Positions 1 to 11,770 of a stretch of DNA of 64,000 nt are shown piece by piece. The position numbers and the translations under genes are program-made. The first letter of the stretch is position 1. Each line of letters begins with the position of its first letter. The stretch spans positions 1,354,300 to 1,418,299 of the forward strand of contig JAJEKV010000057.1 of NCBI GenBank assembly GCA_021234155.1, given 5' to 3'. The notes under the pieces are model-generated. The model was not told the DNA's origin. It saw nothing but the letters and a program-made list of their open reading frames with translations, and searched no databases. The DNA comes from Isoetes taiwanensis. Taxonomy: Eukaryota > Streptophyta > Lycopodiopsida > Isoetales > Isoetaceae.

Positions 1-51
1 ATCTGTTGCAGGGAGACGGAATAGAACTGGAACAAAAAAAAATCTTATAAC

Positions 52-397
52 CCCCCAAGTTAGCTTCTACAGCCTGCATATAGGTGTAATTCCTTTTGCC
101 ATTCACAGGATCAGGGGATCTGTAGCAATTAGCTAGCAGATTGGAGGTGAAATAAGTAACAAAAGCAAAAGCAAGCAAGACAACAGGCCCTGCAATCCAT
201 CCCAACTGGGCAATGCTCCATGCCAGAGATAAAACGCCTGATCCTATAACAGCAGTAATTACATGTACAGAGGCGGTGAGCACATTTCCAGTTCTCCTTG
301 GACGCCCATCGTCATCTTTTGCTACGTCTTTTGCTTGCCCATCTCGGGAGGCCAATTCCATTTCGGATTCTGTCTCTGTTTGTTCCCACTTCCCCAT
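52..397 (-). CDS. Amino-acid permease (AAP family), first coding exon; gene continues past left edge
   Basis: Encodes the N-terminus of a plasma-membrane proton/amino-acid symporter of the plant AAP family. Reading from the ATG at 397-395 gives 115 residues: an acidic cytosolic N-tail (about residues 1-34), then the family signature RTGNVLTASVHVITAVIGSG leading into LSLAWSIAQLGWIAG (first membrane span), a second hydrophobic stretch, and the motif SPDPVNGKRNYTYM. All are recognisable AAP hallmarks; LHT and other relatives differ at the GSGVLSLAW stretch. The exon ends in phase 1 at 52 with a GT donor at 51-50, after the conserved NLGG, where AAP genes commonly have an intron. Only about a quarter of the usual 460-490 residues is in the window. 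No frame break is seen. Confidence 0.9.
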
Positions 398-540
398 CGC
401 TCACTCCTGTTGATGTCCTTAGCATAGAAATGGTCTGTAAGTAGTGTGGCCTGCGCAGAAGCGGCAAGTGCAGACAGCTAAAGCGAAGCGGTAGTGCGTT
501 GATTTGAGAAAGGGTCTTTGACTTCGACTTGCAGCTAATT

Positions 541-608
541 GCAGGTGATTGATCCGGCAGACCAGAGGAACTCGAGCTGCAGGTGATTGATCCGGCAGAC
601 CAGAGGAA
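541..608. repeat. Tandem 30-bp direct repeat upstream of the permease
   Basis: A 30-bp unit containing GATCCGGCAGACCAGAGGAA occurs at 541-570 and again at 579-608 with 8 bp between. It lies 145-210 bp upstream of the permease ATG, in the expected leader or promoter. A weaker pair (GGGGCATTTTTACAATT-like) follows at about 684-732. Function is unknown. Confidence 0.7.
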
Positions 609-750
609 GAGTCTGCATATAATCGAGAAGAGGAACTGTCGTGAAAAGCACAACAGGGGTATTCTGACAGTTACGCTAAATATGGGGGCATTTTTACAAT
701 TAGAGGAAAATACAGGGGCAATTTTACAATTTTCCCAATCATTTAACATT

Positions 751-2102
751 TAAGTGGCGACACTAGAACCATCTAAGTTGGAGTTGATATCTTTAAGTTA
801 TCTACTTACTTGAAAGGTTTTGTGGGTTTCTGGGCAACGTTGGTGTGCCTTTTTTAGGTGTGACTTTTGGAAGAAAAACATAGGTTTTCCGGCCAAATGC
901 CTTCCTTTTGGCTATGTTCCCCTTGCGTTATCATCATACGATTTTTTGAAACACTGGAGCATTTAACTTCTCGGCGGTCGGTGCATCTTGCTTTGATGAT
1001 GGCCGACTGGGTTCAACGCAAACCGCCTCCTTGCTTAGGGTTTGTGCACGAAAGAAAGAGGGCTTTGTGATAGAGCTCACATTTTGGAGCTTGAGCTTGG
1101 AGATTGGAGCTGTAACAGATGTTCTTTCAGGTTTTTAATCCTTTTTTCCCTCCTCTGTTTCATGCCTTGGTTGCATTCGATTTTCTGTCTCGCGCCTCGA
1201 CTGTTCAATTTACAGATTAAGGAAAAATTTGGGTTGCTTTTTCGGGCCAGTAGATTAAGACTTCTCAAGCTTAGAATATCTTGAAATTCGGCTTATCTTA
1301 TCTTTTACAAGTTGGAGATGGTACAGGGTGCAGGTTAATCGGGCATTTACAAGATCTGTGAATCAGACTCTAAATGTTCCTTACATACTTGCTTCAATGT
1401 TTAGGGCAGTGGCATGTGTTTCTTGCTAGTTCTATGCATTATACTTCTTAGTGTGTTTCTTGAATTTGATTTTACAGGAAGCTGTGGTTTTTATTTGCTT
1501 AGGAGCAATTGGGCCTACCTTTTGTTTTTGTTGAAATCGATCTGCCAGTATTTTGGGTCTTCAAACCGGTGTGCTTAGGCAAAGGGAAAGTATTCTTCAA
1601 CTCCATCTGCATTTAAACAGGGGCAAAAGTCAGCCATCTCTTACCAAAGGAGGGCAAGGATCAGGTAGAATCCTAAACCATTCTTAAGCAATGAAGTTCT
1701 TCAATGGATATGTCCTATTATGGTGCTAGAGCTGATCAATGTGAATATAATTTGTTTGTTGATGTGTTGATTTATTTTTACGAATGGGAGCTATAGATTG
1801 GAGTTGTAACTATTCCAGACCCTCTATTGCTGAATGAAAGGCTATCTTCTAGATGCCAGACCAATCTTATTTGTTGCACATTTATTGATGACTAAATTTT
1901 TGGGTTTTTGAATTATGCAAAGCGCCATGAAGTTTTACAACCTGCATATTAGCAGTGATGTTTTTTGTTATATTGAAGAACGTCATTCTATTCATCGTCA
2001 CATCACGAGTGCATTCTACATCACTTTATTCTACATATCACATGGAAGCTAATCCATTACCTAGGCGCGATATGATAGGAGCTATTTTGTAGCATGTGAT
2101 TA
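751..2102. other. No gene recognised
   Basis: Only short open frames occur, without splice-supported continuity or recognisable domains. The stretch near 1000-1130 looks like a transcribed leader, with a pyrimidine-rich tract after it, but no coding exon can be supported. Confidence 0.4.
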
Positions 2103-2283
2103 TTGAGTACATATGGCAGGTTTACGGTCTCTATCACAAGACCAGTTGGTCGTACCTGAACCTGTGACTTCGGAGCAATGGATTTTTAGGGTCCTCATTA
2201 TGAGACCAATATTGGCCAGGTTTGAACCCGTGACCTCAGGGTATGACGGTTTAAGGTCTTCACAGGACCAGTTAGCAGTGAGA
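2103..2283 (-). repeat. SINE-like dimeric remnant with pol III B-box-like motifs
   Basis: On the minus strand a head AACTGGTCCTGTGAAGACC is followed by GTCACGGGTTCAAACC, close to the pol III B box GGTTCRANNCC. A second half-unit follows with GTCACAGGTTCAGG and another head AACTGGTCTTGTGA. The two heads and two B-box-like motifs suggest a tandem dimer of a tRNA-derived SINE. No clean tail or target duplication was found. Confidence 0.3.
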
Positions 2284-2893
2284 TGCTATCCATGAGATGT
2301 TACCTATGGGATGTTATCTATGGAGTGCTAGATCATAAAGTACAAATGAAACTGATAATGTACACTGTACAAAATGGATGCACTTCCAAGGTAAAATTCG
2401 TTGTTATTGTTGCACAGTTTTTAGACAGCTATAATATGAGATATTTGGAAATGGTATGTGAGCTTCACTTTGTTTTTGTAGCACACTGATTTTGGCAATT
2501 TCCTGTGCTGCATTTTCACAGGTCGAAGTAGCGGTTTCTTAATGCTTAATCTCGAACTCAGAATTGCCTCAAGTACTTTTAGATTAGAGGTATATATTTT
2601 GATAATTTAACCCATAATTTCAGTGATTTCTTTTCAAATCCTCCTTTGTAGATGTCGGTATCTAATGCTTTCTCAGACTAATATTCACTTTCTTCTTGAT
2701 TAGCACCAGCTACATATTGAACAACCTTATTTTTCATTGGAGTCACGTGTTATATGCATGTTTATTTTTGGTCTATGCTGGCATTTTACAGAAATCAAGT
2801 ACCATGTGGATGATAACGAAAATCCTTTTGAATTTATTGCGCCAATTGGATCTACAACCGATTGTTCTTTGTTTTTATATTGGTTTTAGACAG

Positions 2894-3545
2894 TTTTTTT
2901 TTTTTTTTTGATGAACGTGGACCTTTATTACTCAAAAGAATACAAAGAGTACATGGGGGACTCAAAACCCAGTGGAGAAGATATCCATTAGAGCAACACT
3001 ACCCACCACATACATAACATAGAAAAGCAAAGAACACAGATCACAATGAGCACAACTGTTTGCTATGAGTAGGTGTGAATCTGAAGATGTTGCTCCCAAA
3101 TAACACTTTTGATGTCATCCTTTAAGGAAGAACACTTGTACGCCTTCACAATGCGACTACGGGCATCGCTAAGCACTTGCGTATCAAGAGCTGTCCCTTG
3201 AAGATGAGGAGATTTCGTCTCTTCCAGATGGACCAGATGATCCAAGCAGATGCTAAGTGGAAAGCCCTCTTTGCCAACTTGTCCCAAGAACTAGGATAGA
3301 CTGACAATAGGACCTGCTGACTATTCAAGTCACAATGGAAAAGACTCACAAGCCACTGCCAAGCAGGTTGAACATGGAGACACAAGAAAAAGCAGTGCTC
3401 AATTGTCTCATCCCTCTGCGTGCAAAGAGGGCAGATCACAGAGACTTCTGGACGAAATCGATGAACAACAGTGTTTACCCGCACGCATCTATGAGTGATC
3501 TGCCACCATAAAATGGATAGCTTAGGATGAAGCAATTCATGTCAC
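2894..3545 (-). mobile_element. 5'-truncated LINE, 3' end with poly(A)
   Basis: The minus strand encodes the C-terminal end of a non-LTR retrotransposon polymerase. A zinc-binding reverse-transcriptase tail is visible as CPLCTQRDETIEHCFFLC (C-x2-C...H...C), followed by AFHLASAWIIWSIWKRRNL. After a frame change near 3200 it continues as ARSRIVKAYKCSS. It ends in an untranslated stretch and a 16-base A run (T run 2894-2909 on the plus strand). Upstream of about 3545 the reading frame is lost, as expected for 5' truncation. The copy at 57696-58134 shares the QQVLL-YP-W and IWSIWKRR segments and the KAY-CSSL tail, so both belong to one family. No clear target duplication was found here. Confidence 0.75.
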
Positions 3546-4768
3546 GTAAGAAAAGCTTTATTCAGCTTAAGCTATCAAATCTTGAGAATTCTAGATGTAT
3601 AATAGAGGGTATCTTACTTCTTGTGAAACCATTGAGAGACGTCCCACCTAACAAGGTAGCGAATCAACAGATCTTTTGTAACATGGTAAGGATGCAATCA
3701 GTAACTTGGTTGCATGCTCCATTTTTGTCGACTGGATCTTTGTGATTTAGGATACTGTTTTTTTTTTCCATAAATTCTAGAGTATTATATTGTTGTTCTA
3801 CAGATGGTGGTCTGAAGTGAGATGCAGCAAGATGTGTATTAATATACGAAACTTTTAGAGTTATTGCTTCAAGCACATGGACTTTTATAACTGTGCAGTT
3901 TCTAATTAGCAGCGTGATTGAGTACTCATGTAGTTTTATTAATCTCAAGGTGTATTTCTGTCTTTGCCTTAGGATGCCATAACACATGCCACTAGATCCA
4001 TAAAACTGCTAAAAAAATTGGGTGTTGTAACTGCATTTTTATGTTCAAATATATAATCATTATATTTTCAAATTGGTGTCTGACATGATCTATGAGTCTT
4101 CAAATATATTGCAACTATGCAAGAAGATAAGGAAGTTTACTATCTAGAAGTGTAAAAATCTGATAATCTTGATATAGTGGTGCTGGATCATGTTTTGGAG
4201 GTTTGTCTAACATCTATTTTTTACTTTTCTCTTTCTGCTATAGGTACCACTCTTGAAGCATAGTCCCATTCAATACTTCAGGTCACTGCAACATCCTTCA
4301 GTTTCAAATATTATATTTAGTCTTTTTCACGCAAGAGGTGCACAATAGATGGTTTCCAGTATCATTTACCATCGAAGTACCTGTCCATACTAATCGACAA
4401 ACAAAGGCCATTGCTGTCTTTTTGTTGTCTATGTAATAAATTTCGCTATGGCATCTTCATTTGGAGATGGCTTTACTTAGCACATTCATAACAATATACT
4501 GATAACTTTGCAAGAATAAGGCATTCCTGTACATAAGTTATAGGCATTGCCAGCTCATTGCCAGAAAGACATGATTTTTATACATTTGTATTCACATCAT
4601 CTAGCATGTTTGTAATAACATCATCTAGCATATTTGTTGAAGTGGCTTGTCCAATAGCTAATCCTAGAGGATCGTCACTAGAGTGCTTAACATTGCCTAT
4701 CATTGCAATAAGCCATTTCATTGTTTCATGTTTCATTACCCCCAAATTTAAACTTAGTATCTTTGAAC
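3546..4768. other. No gene recognised
   Basis: A/T-rich sequence. An exon-like stretch at about 3560-3683 reads LLLVKPLRDVPPNKVANQQ before a possible GT donor (ATG|GTAAGG). It has no partner exon or recognisable domain, so it is left unassigned. Confidence 0.35.
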
Positions 4769-5680
4769 TGGAAATTTTTCAATTATTATTCATTTGTTAC
4801 TTCTCCATTTTATGACCACCTTGAATTTAGGGTTCTATGGAACACAATAGACATAGAGAGCCTTGGGGATTTGGGTAAAAGCATGTTAGGGTGTACCACT
4901 TTTGGAACCTGCAAAAGTACATACACTAGGTACTTCAGAACTGGGTACTTTCTCATTTTTATTTTCATTAAAACTAGTACAAAAGTCCAAAATAAAAGTC
5001 AAGGACGCATTAATATTCAAAGTTAAGATAAAGATAATGCTACTGAAGACCAAAATATATATAAAAGTTCTAGAGTGTACCTTTTATTGAGATATTACAC
5101 AAGTACCCAGTACCCAGTCCTGGGTACCTTTTTAGGTACTTTTTTGGTCACTAAATAATACTTTTTAAGGGACACCCTAACATGCTTTTACCCATTTGGA
5201 AATCCTAGATATGGAGCATTGGTCCATGTTTGTGATAGAGATGATGTGTTGAATTTGGTGGCTCTTGCCATAACGATTACTTCGTGTTCAGTAAAAGATC
5301 ATTTATTATACCCTCTCTAATGTAACAGAAAGACAAACAAATCATGGTCATTCTTGCAAGCATCATCTTGTGGAAATTTTTCAATTATTATTTTCATTTG
5401 TTACTTCTCCATTTTATGACCACCTTGAATTTAGGGTTTCTATGGAACACGATAGATATAGAGAGCCTTGGGGATTTTGAAATCCTAGATATGGAGCATT
5501 GGTCCATGTTTATGATAGAGATAACGCATCGGATTTAGTGGCTCTTGCGATAACAATTGCTTCGTGTTCAGTAAAAGATCATTTATTATGTCATCTCTAA
5601 TGTTTTATATTAGTCATGCAACAAAAATACAAAAACAAATCATGACCATTCTTGCAAGCATCACCCTGTGGTGTTATAAG
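4769..5680. repeat. Tandem segmental duplication; first copy split by a MITE
   Basis: Copy A (4769-5370) and copy B (5371-about 5680) both begin TGGAAATTTTTCAATTATTA, run through CCACCTTGAATTTAGGG and ATATGGAGCATTGGTCCATG, and end ATTCTTGCAAGCATCA. They diverge by scattered substitutions and small indels. Copy A is about 320 bp longer because of the element at 4873-5193. Copy B preserves the unoccupied site. Confidence 0.85.
4873..5193. mobile_element. 321-bp MITE with 22-bp perfect terminal inverted repeats
   Basis: The element starts GGGTAAAAGCATGTTAGGGT and ends with its exact inverse, 22 bp matching. It is flanked by ATTT on both sides (4869-4872 and 5194-5197). The duplicated copy B reads GGGGATTTTGAAATCC at the same place, so it is the empty site and shows one ATTT. 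Internally there are further inverted GTACCCAG/CTGGGTAC pieces. There is no coding capacity. A 4-bp A/T duplication does not fit hAT (8), Mutator (about 9) or Harbinger (3), so the superfamily is left open. Confidence 0.85.
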
Positions 5681-5681
5681 C

Positions 5682-6321
5682 AGTTGCATATATGGACGTT
5701 AAAGGCCAAGTAAAAAGAAAGCCAAGACATTAGCGCGCCAACGTGGGGCGCACATTTACTATTGGGTAATGTACCTCGAATTTGTATCTTTTATCAGATG
5801 ATAAATGACACTTTGCAAATTGGCGTTTTAGTCTGGCTAAGATGTTATCTGTAGAAAAAGTGAAGATATCACAGGAGCATCCAAAAAAGTACAACATTAG
5901 GTCCTTGGTGATGTGCGTCATGTGGAGATGCATATTTAAAGTTCCATCATGAACTAAAGTACATCAATGATCCAGGACAAAATTTTGTGTTTTGCATTTC
6001 TATACCTATTTTTTGTTGATGTAAAGTACTTCTAAGGGTGGCATTTTGAGCATAAGTTTTGAATCTGTCTTTCCAATTTTTCATCTTAGAGATGCCCCCC
6101 ATATTCCTTATAAAACATTCTCTAATGAAATCCATAAACACAAAGTTAACACATTGATGCTACTGGCATTAGACAATTTCAATAGCAAAAATGATTACAT
6201 AAGCAAATAGTCCATTCTTCTGAATAGTGGTGTTGACGAAAGTTGCAGGAATGGACGTTAGAGGCTGAGTAAAAATATATGTCAGGACACTAGCCCGGCA
6301 ACACCGGGCGCACGTTTACTA
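5682..6321. repeat. Pair of about 80-bp direct repeats
   Basis: 5682-5761 and 6241-6321 share AGTTGCA, ATGGACGTTA, GAGTAAAAA, a CAAC-GGGCGCAC core and TTTACTA, about 560 bp apart. They could be ends of a small terminal-repeat element or two dispersed copies. No primer-binding site or polypurine tract was recognised, so the element type is not assigned. Confidence 0.5.
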
Positions 6322-6849
6322 GTCCTGTATTATAATGTTTTATAGTACGTTTGTAATGAACCATGCCCTAAATTAAGCGGCTTGAGTTAATCCTGCCACG
6401 TGGCACATCTGCCATTTTCTTTTCGTCTCCCTTTTTCTCCCCTTCCTCAATTCTCCAAATCCAATGGAACATATCTGTTAGGGTTAGCCTCAGCCGCAGT
6501 CGAAAAGAGTAGTTTATTTCAGCCTCGGTCTCACAAGATAAGAGCTTCCTTTCAAGATATACGGACTTCTTAAGCATTTAAGATCCAGTGGGCTTGCTTG
6601 AATGTTTTCTGCAAAATCCCAGCTTTCGGGTCTCCTGATGGTTGAGCTTTGCATGGCACCCAAATGCCTTCCTGCAAAATCTGCCTATTCTTGTGGGAAT
6701 TGAGGCCACTATGGCCGCTCATGTCATGGTGCCAGATATCATGGTGCATATGGATAGCAGATCACTCGTTAGCCCCAAATCTCTAACGCGTGATCTGTTA
6801 GTAAAAACGCTAACGAGAAATAACGGCTCTGAGTTTTGTCACAAAAAAC
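6322..6849. other. No gene recognised
   Basis: A pyrimidine-rich stretch (6410-6460) and short frames only. Nothing with recognisable domains. Confidence 0.35.
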
Positions 6850-7104
6850 AGATAGATAGATAGATAGATAGTATTTTAACGTCACACCACTAGGCAGCAT
6901 CCAACTGGACATGTGACCACACACCATACTACATTGCTTGGTTGGGCTCTGCCCCCAACCACTTTACATTGTGTCTGTGGGTTTTGACACCCAACAGTTC
7001 AGAGTGCAATTCTGGGCAGTCTCGAACTCGAGACTGCCCAGAATTGCAGACCTATAGTTGCTAGATCTAGTGTGTTACCACTAGACTAAGCGCCCGGTGA
7101 GTCC
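6850..7104 (-). repeat. SINE-like element, tRNA-derived head, (GATA)n end
   Basis: On the minus strand a head GGGCGCTTAGTCTAGTGGTA resembles a tRNA A box. After about 50 bp comes GAGTTCGAGAC, close to a B box. The far end is a TATC/GATA microsatellite (6850-6871). A 20-base A run abuts the head on the plus strand (7108-7127). A second sequence with the same order of motifs lies at about 57320-57440. No target duplication was verified. Confidence 0.4.
7006..7047. repeat. Perfect 20-bp-arm palindrome (hairpin)
   Basis: GCAATTCTGGGCAGTCTCGA is followed by AC and then its exact inverse complement. It sits over the B-box-like part of the surrounding SINE-like sequence. The arms are longer than a tRNA T-arm requires. 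Confidence 0.8.
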
Positions 7105-7578
7105 CCCCAAAAAAAAAAAAAAAAAAATTCCCACGACTCGTCCTTGGCTCCAACTTCGTCCGGCTCATACTCCATCTGCAAGCTGCGAGAATCCATGCAA
7201 ATCAGGCCCATTTTTGTGTGCTCCCTCTGCTCCAACCTCCAAATAAGATTTTAGAAAGTTTGTATTCAGTTTTAATCAGTTTTGCGCTTTCTTTTTCATG
7301 CTTTCATTCAAGTGTTGTGGCCTCTAAGTTCTTCTGATAGACTGATACAACTATAAGCCGGATTGGCAGCCGTTAGTCAGATTGGTAGCTGCAAACTGTA
7401 AGCCTTCTTTACAAATCTTCATATCAGGGTTTTTAGTGTTGGAGGCTTCGGATGGAATTGGTGGCCATTTGAGGACAGATTTGTTCCAAGGATTTAAATT
7501 GGATAGAGGCTTCCCAAACTTTCTATCTATCAGTGTTTCCTGAAGCTCAAAAGATGCTGGATTTACTGTAATAGGGTT

Positions 7579-8164
7579 TGTTAGTCCTGTACCTCCTGGT
7601 ACAGGACTATTCATGCATACGTCAGACCAGGTCAAGCTCAAAGATCCTCAGTCAACCACGGGTCAGACATCCAAGCCTCCGCAGAAGACTAAGCAGCAGG
7701 CCACGCAGTCAAAGCCTTTGGCTGTCAACAAGAGGCGCCGCTCAGACAAGTGACGGCCCGTCACCGCCCGCGTCAGCGTCAGCGTGATTCTAGGCACTTC
7801 AAGAGGCACCGCCAACATTCCTGCAAATCAGGCCTCCTTCCAGGAGTCGGCACCGAGATCAGTCAGAGTGTCTATATTGGGCCCAAGGCCATTGTACTAT
7901 ATATATGAGTAGAGTTAGCTCATAAGTTTTTTAGATGAGTTTTGAGTCTTGTCTCCTTCAGTTTTCTCTCTATTACGAGAGCTCATGTATTTTCATCATT
8001 GATATCAAGGAAGCTTATCATCTTTCTCTCATTTGTTCTGTTTTCTTCTTTTTCTTCTCTTTCAGCAAATCCCGCGTGACATAGTCCCCCGGACTCTCCT
8101 GTTAGATCCACAGGTCCTCACAGAGGGCTGTCTTCCAGGAGTTCCCGAACCCAGACCCCAAACA
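7579..8164 (+). mobile_element. Solo LTR, 586 bp, with GGGTT target duplication
   Basis: Begins TGTTAGTCCTG, ends CCCCAAACA (TG...CA), and is flanked by GGGTT on both sides (7574-7578 and 8165-8169). A TATA-like TACTATATATATGAG at about 7893 is followed by pyrimidine-rich U5-like sequence, giving plus orientation. Just inside the start, AGTCCTGTACC and GGTACAGGACT form a hairpin. No internal region or second LTR is present, so it is the product of LTR-LTR recombination. The superfamily is not determined. Confidence 0.75.
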
Positions 8165-8169
8165 GGGTT

Positions 8170-11100
8170 TTATTATAAACTATAAGCCGTCTTTAGAAAT
8201 GGGCAAAAAGGCAACAAATGTTGTTTTTACATTTTGTTTTGATGTTTAGCTGCTCTAGAACTTCTAGAAACTCTCTATATGTTGTTGTAGTCGTCAAAGC
8301 AAGGTCCAGCTATCGACCTATTGAACAGCTCCTCTCGACCTGTATAGATCAGTCTCCAGGTATATATTATACAACATGATTTTTAAAGCAGTTTTATCTT
8401 TTGCTGGATGTAGTTTCTGTGGTAGTTGCTATTGGAAATAGACTTGTAGACAGGTTTGTTCTGTAAGATGGCACACAACATAGGTTTGGGTACTAAGCTG
8501 AAGTTTTAGTAGGTTAGAGTAGGTTGTTGAGAATTTTGTTTGCATATTTGAATTCAACATATTCAAATTAGTCAAAAACAAGTCTCAAATTGGTAAAAAA
8601 TGTTTTTTTTTTTTGGACAAAAAAATAACATGTTATCACGTCTGTTGATAACCCATTATACGTTATTTTTGCGTTAGCCGTTAGCTAACTGCTAACTGCC
8701 AGTTTTGAGTGAAGACAAAAATGGATAGCTGGGTGTTTACTAGAGCTATAACAGAGGCCTTAGCTGAAAGGGCATGGCTTGGAGCGATTGCTGAAACAAT
8801 TCTCTCTGTAGAATCGTTGGAGGTTACAAGAGCTGACTGAACACTCTAGATCAATCTCTACTGCATCTCTAGTAATCTCACATTCTACACAAATTTGAAG
8901 CAAATATCTGTTGTTCAAGTTTTTTCGTTGAATTTGGCAGACCTAGTACTTTCCTTTCTACTTGCAACAGATGGAAGTTACCTATCTGTTCATTATATAA
9001 CTATTTCTATCTAAATATCATCACTTCTTTTTGTAGGAGACTCCTTTGAAGATGACTGCTTTTAAATCCACACCATGACATCTAACGCTTTAAATGAAGG
9101 CATGTTAAAACTGATTTAGGACTCAAGCAAAAATTACCCCATGAAAAGAAAAATACAGCATTACTCAAGAAGTGTAGAGCCTCTCCTTAATAATTTCTAG
9201 TGTGGTATTACCTTTGATGATCTTCACCGAATCAGCTATCCCTTAAACTTTTATCTGGAGCTCATCGTTTTATTGCAAGTCTACTTTTCTTTTTTAATCA
9301 AATTTTGTATTTTGTAATGTTTGCAATGTAATACTAAGACTACAAGTCTGCAGCATTTCTTCCTTAAAGGCTTCTGAATTCTGACACGTCCAAGCAAGTA
9401 TGACATTAACTATGTACCCATGCATTCTCTCATGTCTGCACACCTCTTTCTAAAAGTCTGGAGACAGATTTAAAAATTTTTCTTTTCTTTTTTTTTTTCC
9501 TTTTTTTTCCCCCTTTTTTTAAACAACCATAATGTTTTACATTTGTAAATGTCTGTTTTGCGATCTTTTTATTGGAAAATAAAGTTTTAATAAAAAATAA
9601 GAGCTTTTTATGCCTACCGGACCAATGTGCATGGTCGTAATATCTAAAGTGACTAAAAATAAAGAGGCTAAACCCTATTTCTCGAGCACAACATGAGTGT
9701 TCTTCCCTTTCTGCCATAGCCATTACCCATGACCTAACTGTCTGGGAAGGGGGACGAGCCCACTTCTTTTTTCCGCCGGATCTAGAGAAGGTGCTCTGTT
9801 GGAAGAAAATAGGATGAAGCAAAATTCTAAAATGTCGGATGCCCCGAATGATTAGGGTTCCAAAAATTCAAACAGTACCTGTATAGGTCAAATGCAAAGG
9901 CATTGTTGGCAGAGTTGAAATGGAAGCACATAGTTCCATTTTTATGTAGAAGAACAAACTTTGGAAATGCTAGGGCATTGTATCAGGAGGACTTTTAGCA
10001 GGTAGATGTGGATAAGAGTTTGCCTTTTGTGCTGGGTTTTGCAGGACACTTCTTAGGGCGAATTGGGCTGGGCTTTAGTTTATCATCTGGAACAAAGATG
10101 GCATCCTATAGTTGATCTAAGCATGTCAAGCACTTCGGTTTTTAATTTAGAAGTCGTTGCTGTTAAGCTTTACATGGAAATTTCAGAAAAAGCAAAGCAA
10201 AACTATTGACATCCTTTTGGATTTTCATATGGTATGAACCATTGCCTGAGTCCACTAAAATAGCTACTAAGAAATCCGGATATTTTCAAATTTGATGGTT
10301 TCTTGAAGGGGTAGCGGCAGAATGAAATGATAAAATGAAATTATAGTATGATTTCAATGAATTATATATGAAGCATGCAAAAGAGGGTGATAAAACGCCA
10401 AAAGGCACATAAAAGGACAAAATTTATGGCCTGTGTTTCCTTTGAGATTTATAGGAACACTTGCATGTGATCCTTTGCCCAAAACAATTTGCACTAGAAA
10501 TGTGGAGATGGCTTGTTTCAAAGACTGTTCTTGCATGCTCTTTATAAATAACAAAGTCTTGCTTCACCACTAATCCAACATAACAAAGAAGGTTCTTGCA
10601 TGCTTTGCATAAATAACAAAGAAGGTCCTTGCAATCAGTAGTACCAATAAGAGGAATTTATTTTCTCTCCCTTTGCCTAGCAACGATGATACTCAGTTTC
10701 AGTTCTTCTTTGTCATTCGTGCCAAAGTTCGTTTCCATGATCCTTATCAATTTCTTAGTGCCATTTTATCAAATAAACTAAAAGTCTCAGGTTGTCTTGA
10801 TCCAAGGTATGCACAGAAGCAAAAGCAGAATATGTAACACAATAACAGGGTGTTCTAGGGGAATTGATATGGATATATAAATGATCATTCCTAAAACCAT
10901 AAATCATACTTCTAAAATTTGGGATTTATGAAGTTGCTAATGTTTCTTGGATTTTTATTTTTTCTCTAAACAAATATCTCCCATAACACACCAAAACAAA
11001 AAAGCTCAAATTTTTTTTTTTTTGGGCCCAACCACAACATAAATACAACAAAAAATAGCTCTTCATTCTTATCAAACCATGGCCGTTCCTGTTCCTACTA

Positions 11101-11430
11101 AATCACGACAATCAAATATCTGTCGGACATCTCCATTTGGGACGTTTCTAATCCTGAAAGTCGGATTCATAGCTAAGAAGAAAGCTCTCCACCTATGTGT
11201 GTGCAAGAATCATGAATGAAACCTAAACCAACCCAACCTATGCTTCATTGAACAGGTTTCATATGCCATATGATTCATTGCAAGAATAAGCACAGACACA
11301 CACATGGTTTCATGGTTTCATGTGTATGTGCACTACATGCGTTTCCCACATGGTCGTAATTCAATGCTTAAGGGATCTTAAATTCTTGCTGGATTTCATA
11401 CTCCACAACATGGGAATATAGATGTTGTTT
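8170..11430. other. Gene-poor, A/T-rich spacer
   Basis: No recognisable coding exon, RNA gene or bounded element. Low-complexity T and C runs lie at 9480-9520, with A/T homopolymers near 8600 and 11010. Some short direct repeats around 10550-10630 repeat a TTCTTGCATGC..ATAAATAACAAAG phrase. Confidence 0.4.
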
Positions 11431-11433
11431 CAT

Positions 11434-11770
11434 ATTCCAATAGTCACGATATGTGGGTGTATATTGAAAAATTATATCAGAAAAAGACTATGAATGAGCG
11501 CATCCATATCGGTCATCAACTAGCTGCACTTAAGTATCTGATTTCTGAGTCCTTACAAGACCATATTAATATATTCACAGCCTTGGTAGAATGTTGTTGC
11601 GATCCATGCCAACTGAATTTGAAACAATTGTAGTTGTTTTAGCTGAAAAAAACAATCCTGCTTTTGATAATATATGCCTATCTTTATTTGATCATTCTCA
11701 GCGGATCAAAGACCGTGAAGAGCCATCAGAACTGGCCAATGTTGCTATTGATAGACGTTTTCTCAATCAC
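11434..11770 (+). pseudogene. Ty1-copia gag, left part (split by gypsy element M)
   Basis: Encodes a decayed copia capsid region: LAALKYLISESLQDHINIF, then after a frame change near 11600 MPTEFETIVVVLAEKN and LSLFDHSQRIKDREE. These are typical of the copia gag (UBN2-type) fold. The frame runs into the M insertion at 11771 and resumes in register at 39476, where an RGRSRGG linker and CCHC knuckles follow. Removing M plus one copy of its target duplication gives an uninterrupted frame across the junction. This shows copia is the older host element. No 5' LTR was recognised upstream. Confidence 0.75.

Noticed and set aside
312-749. 145-codon minus-strand frame overlapping the permease exon
   Set aside because: It covers the leader and reads the permease exon in the wrong frame; the frame from 397 is clearly AAP.
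9430-9822. 130-codon minus-strand frame
   Set aside because: Its end is encoded by T/C homopolymer runs (Lys-rich), with no domain or splice support.
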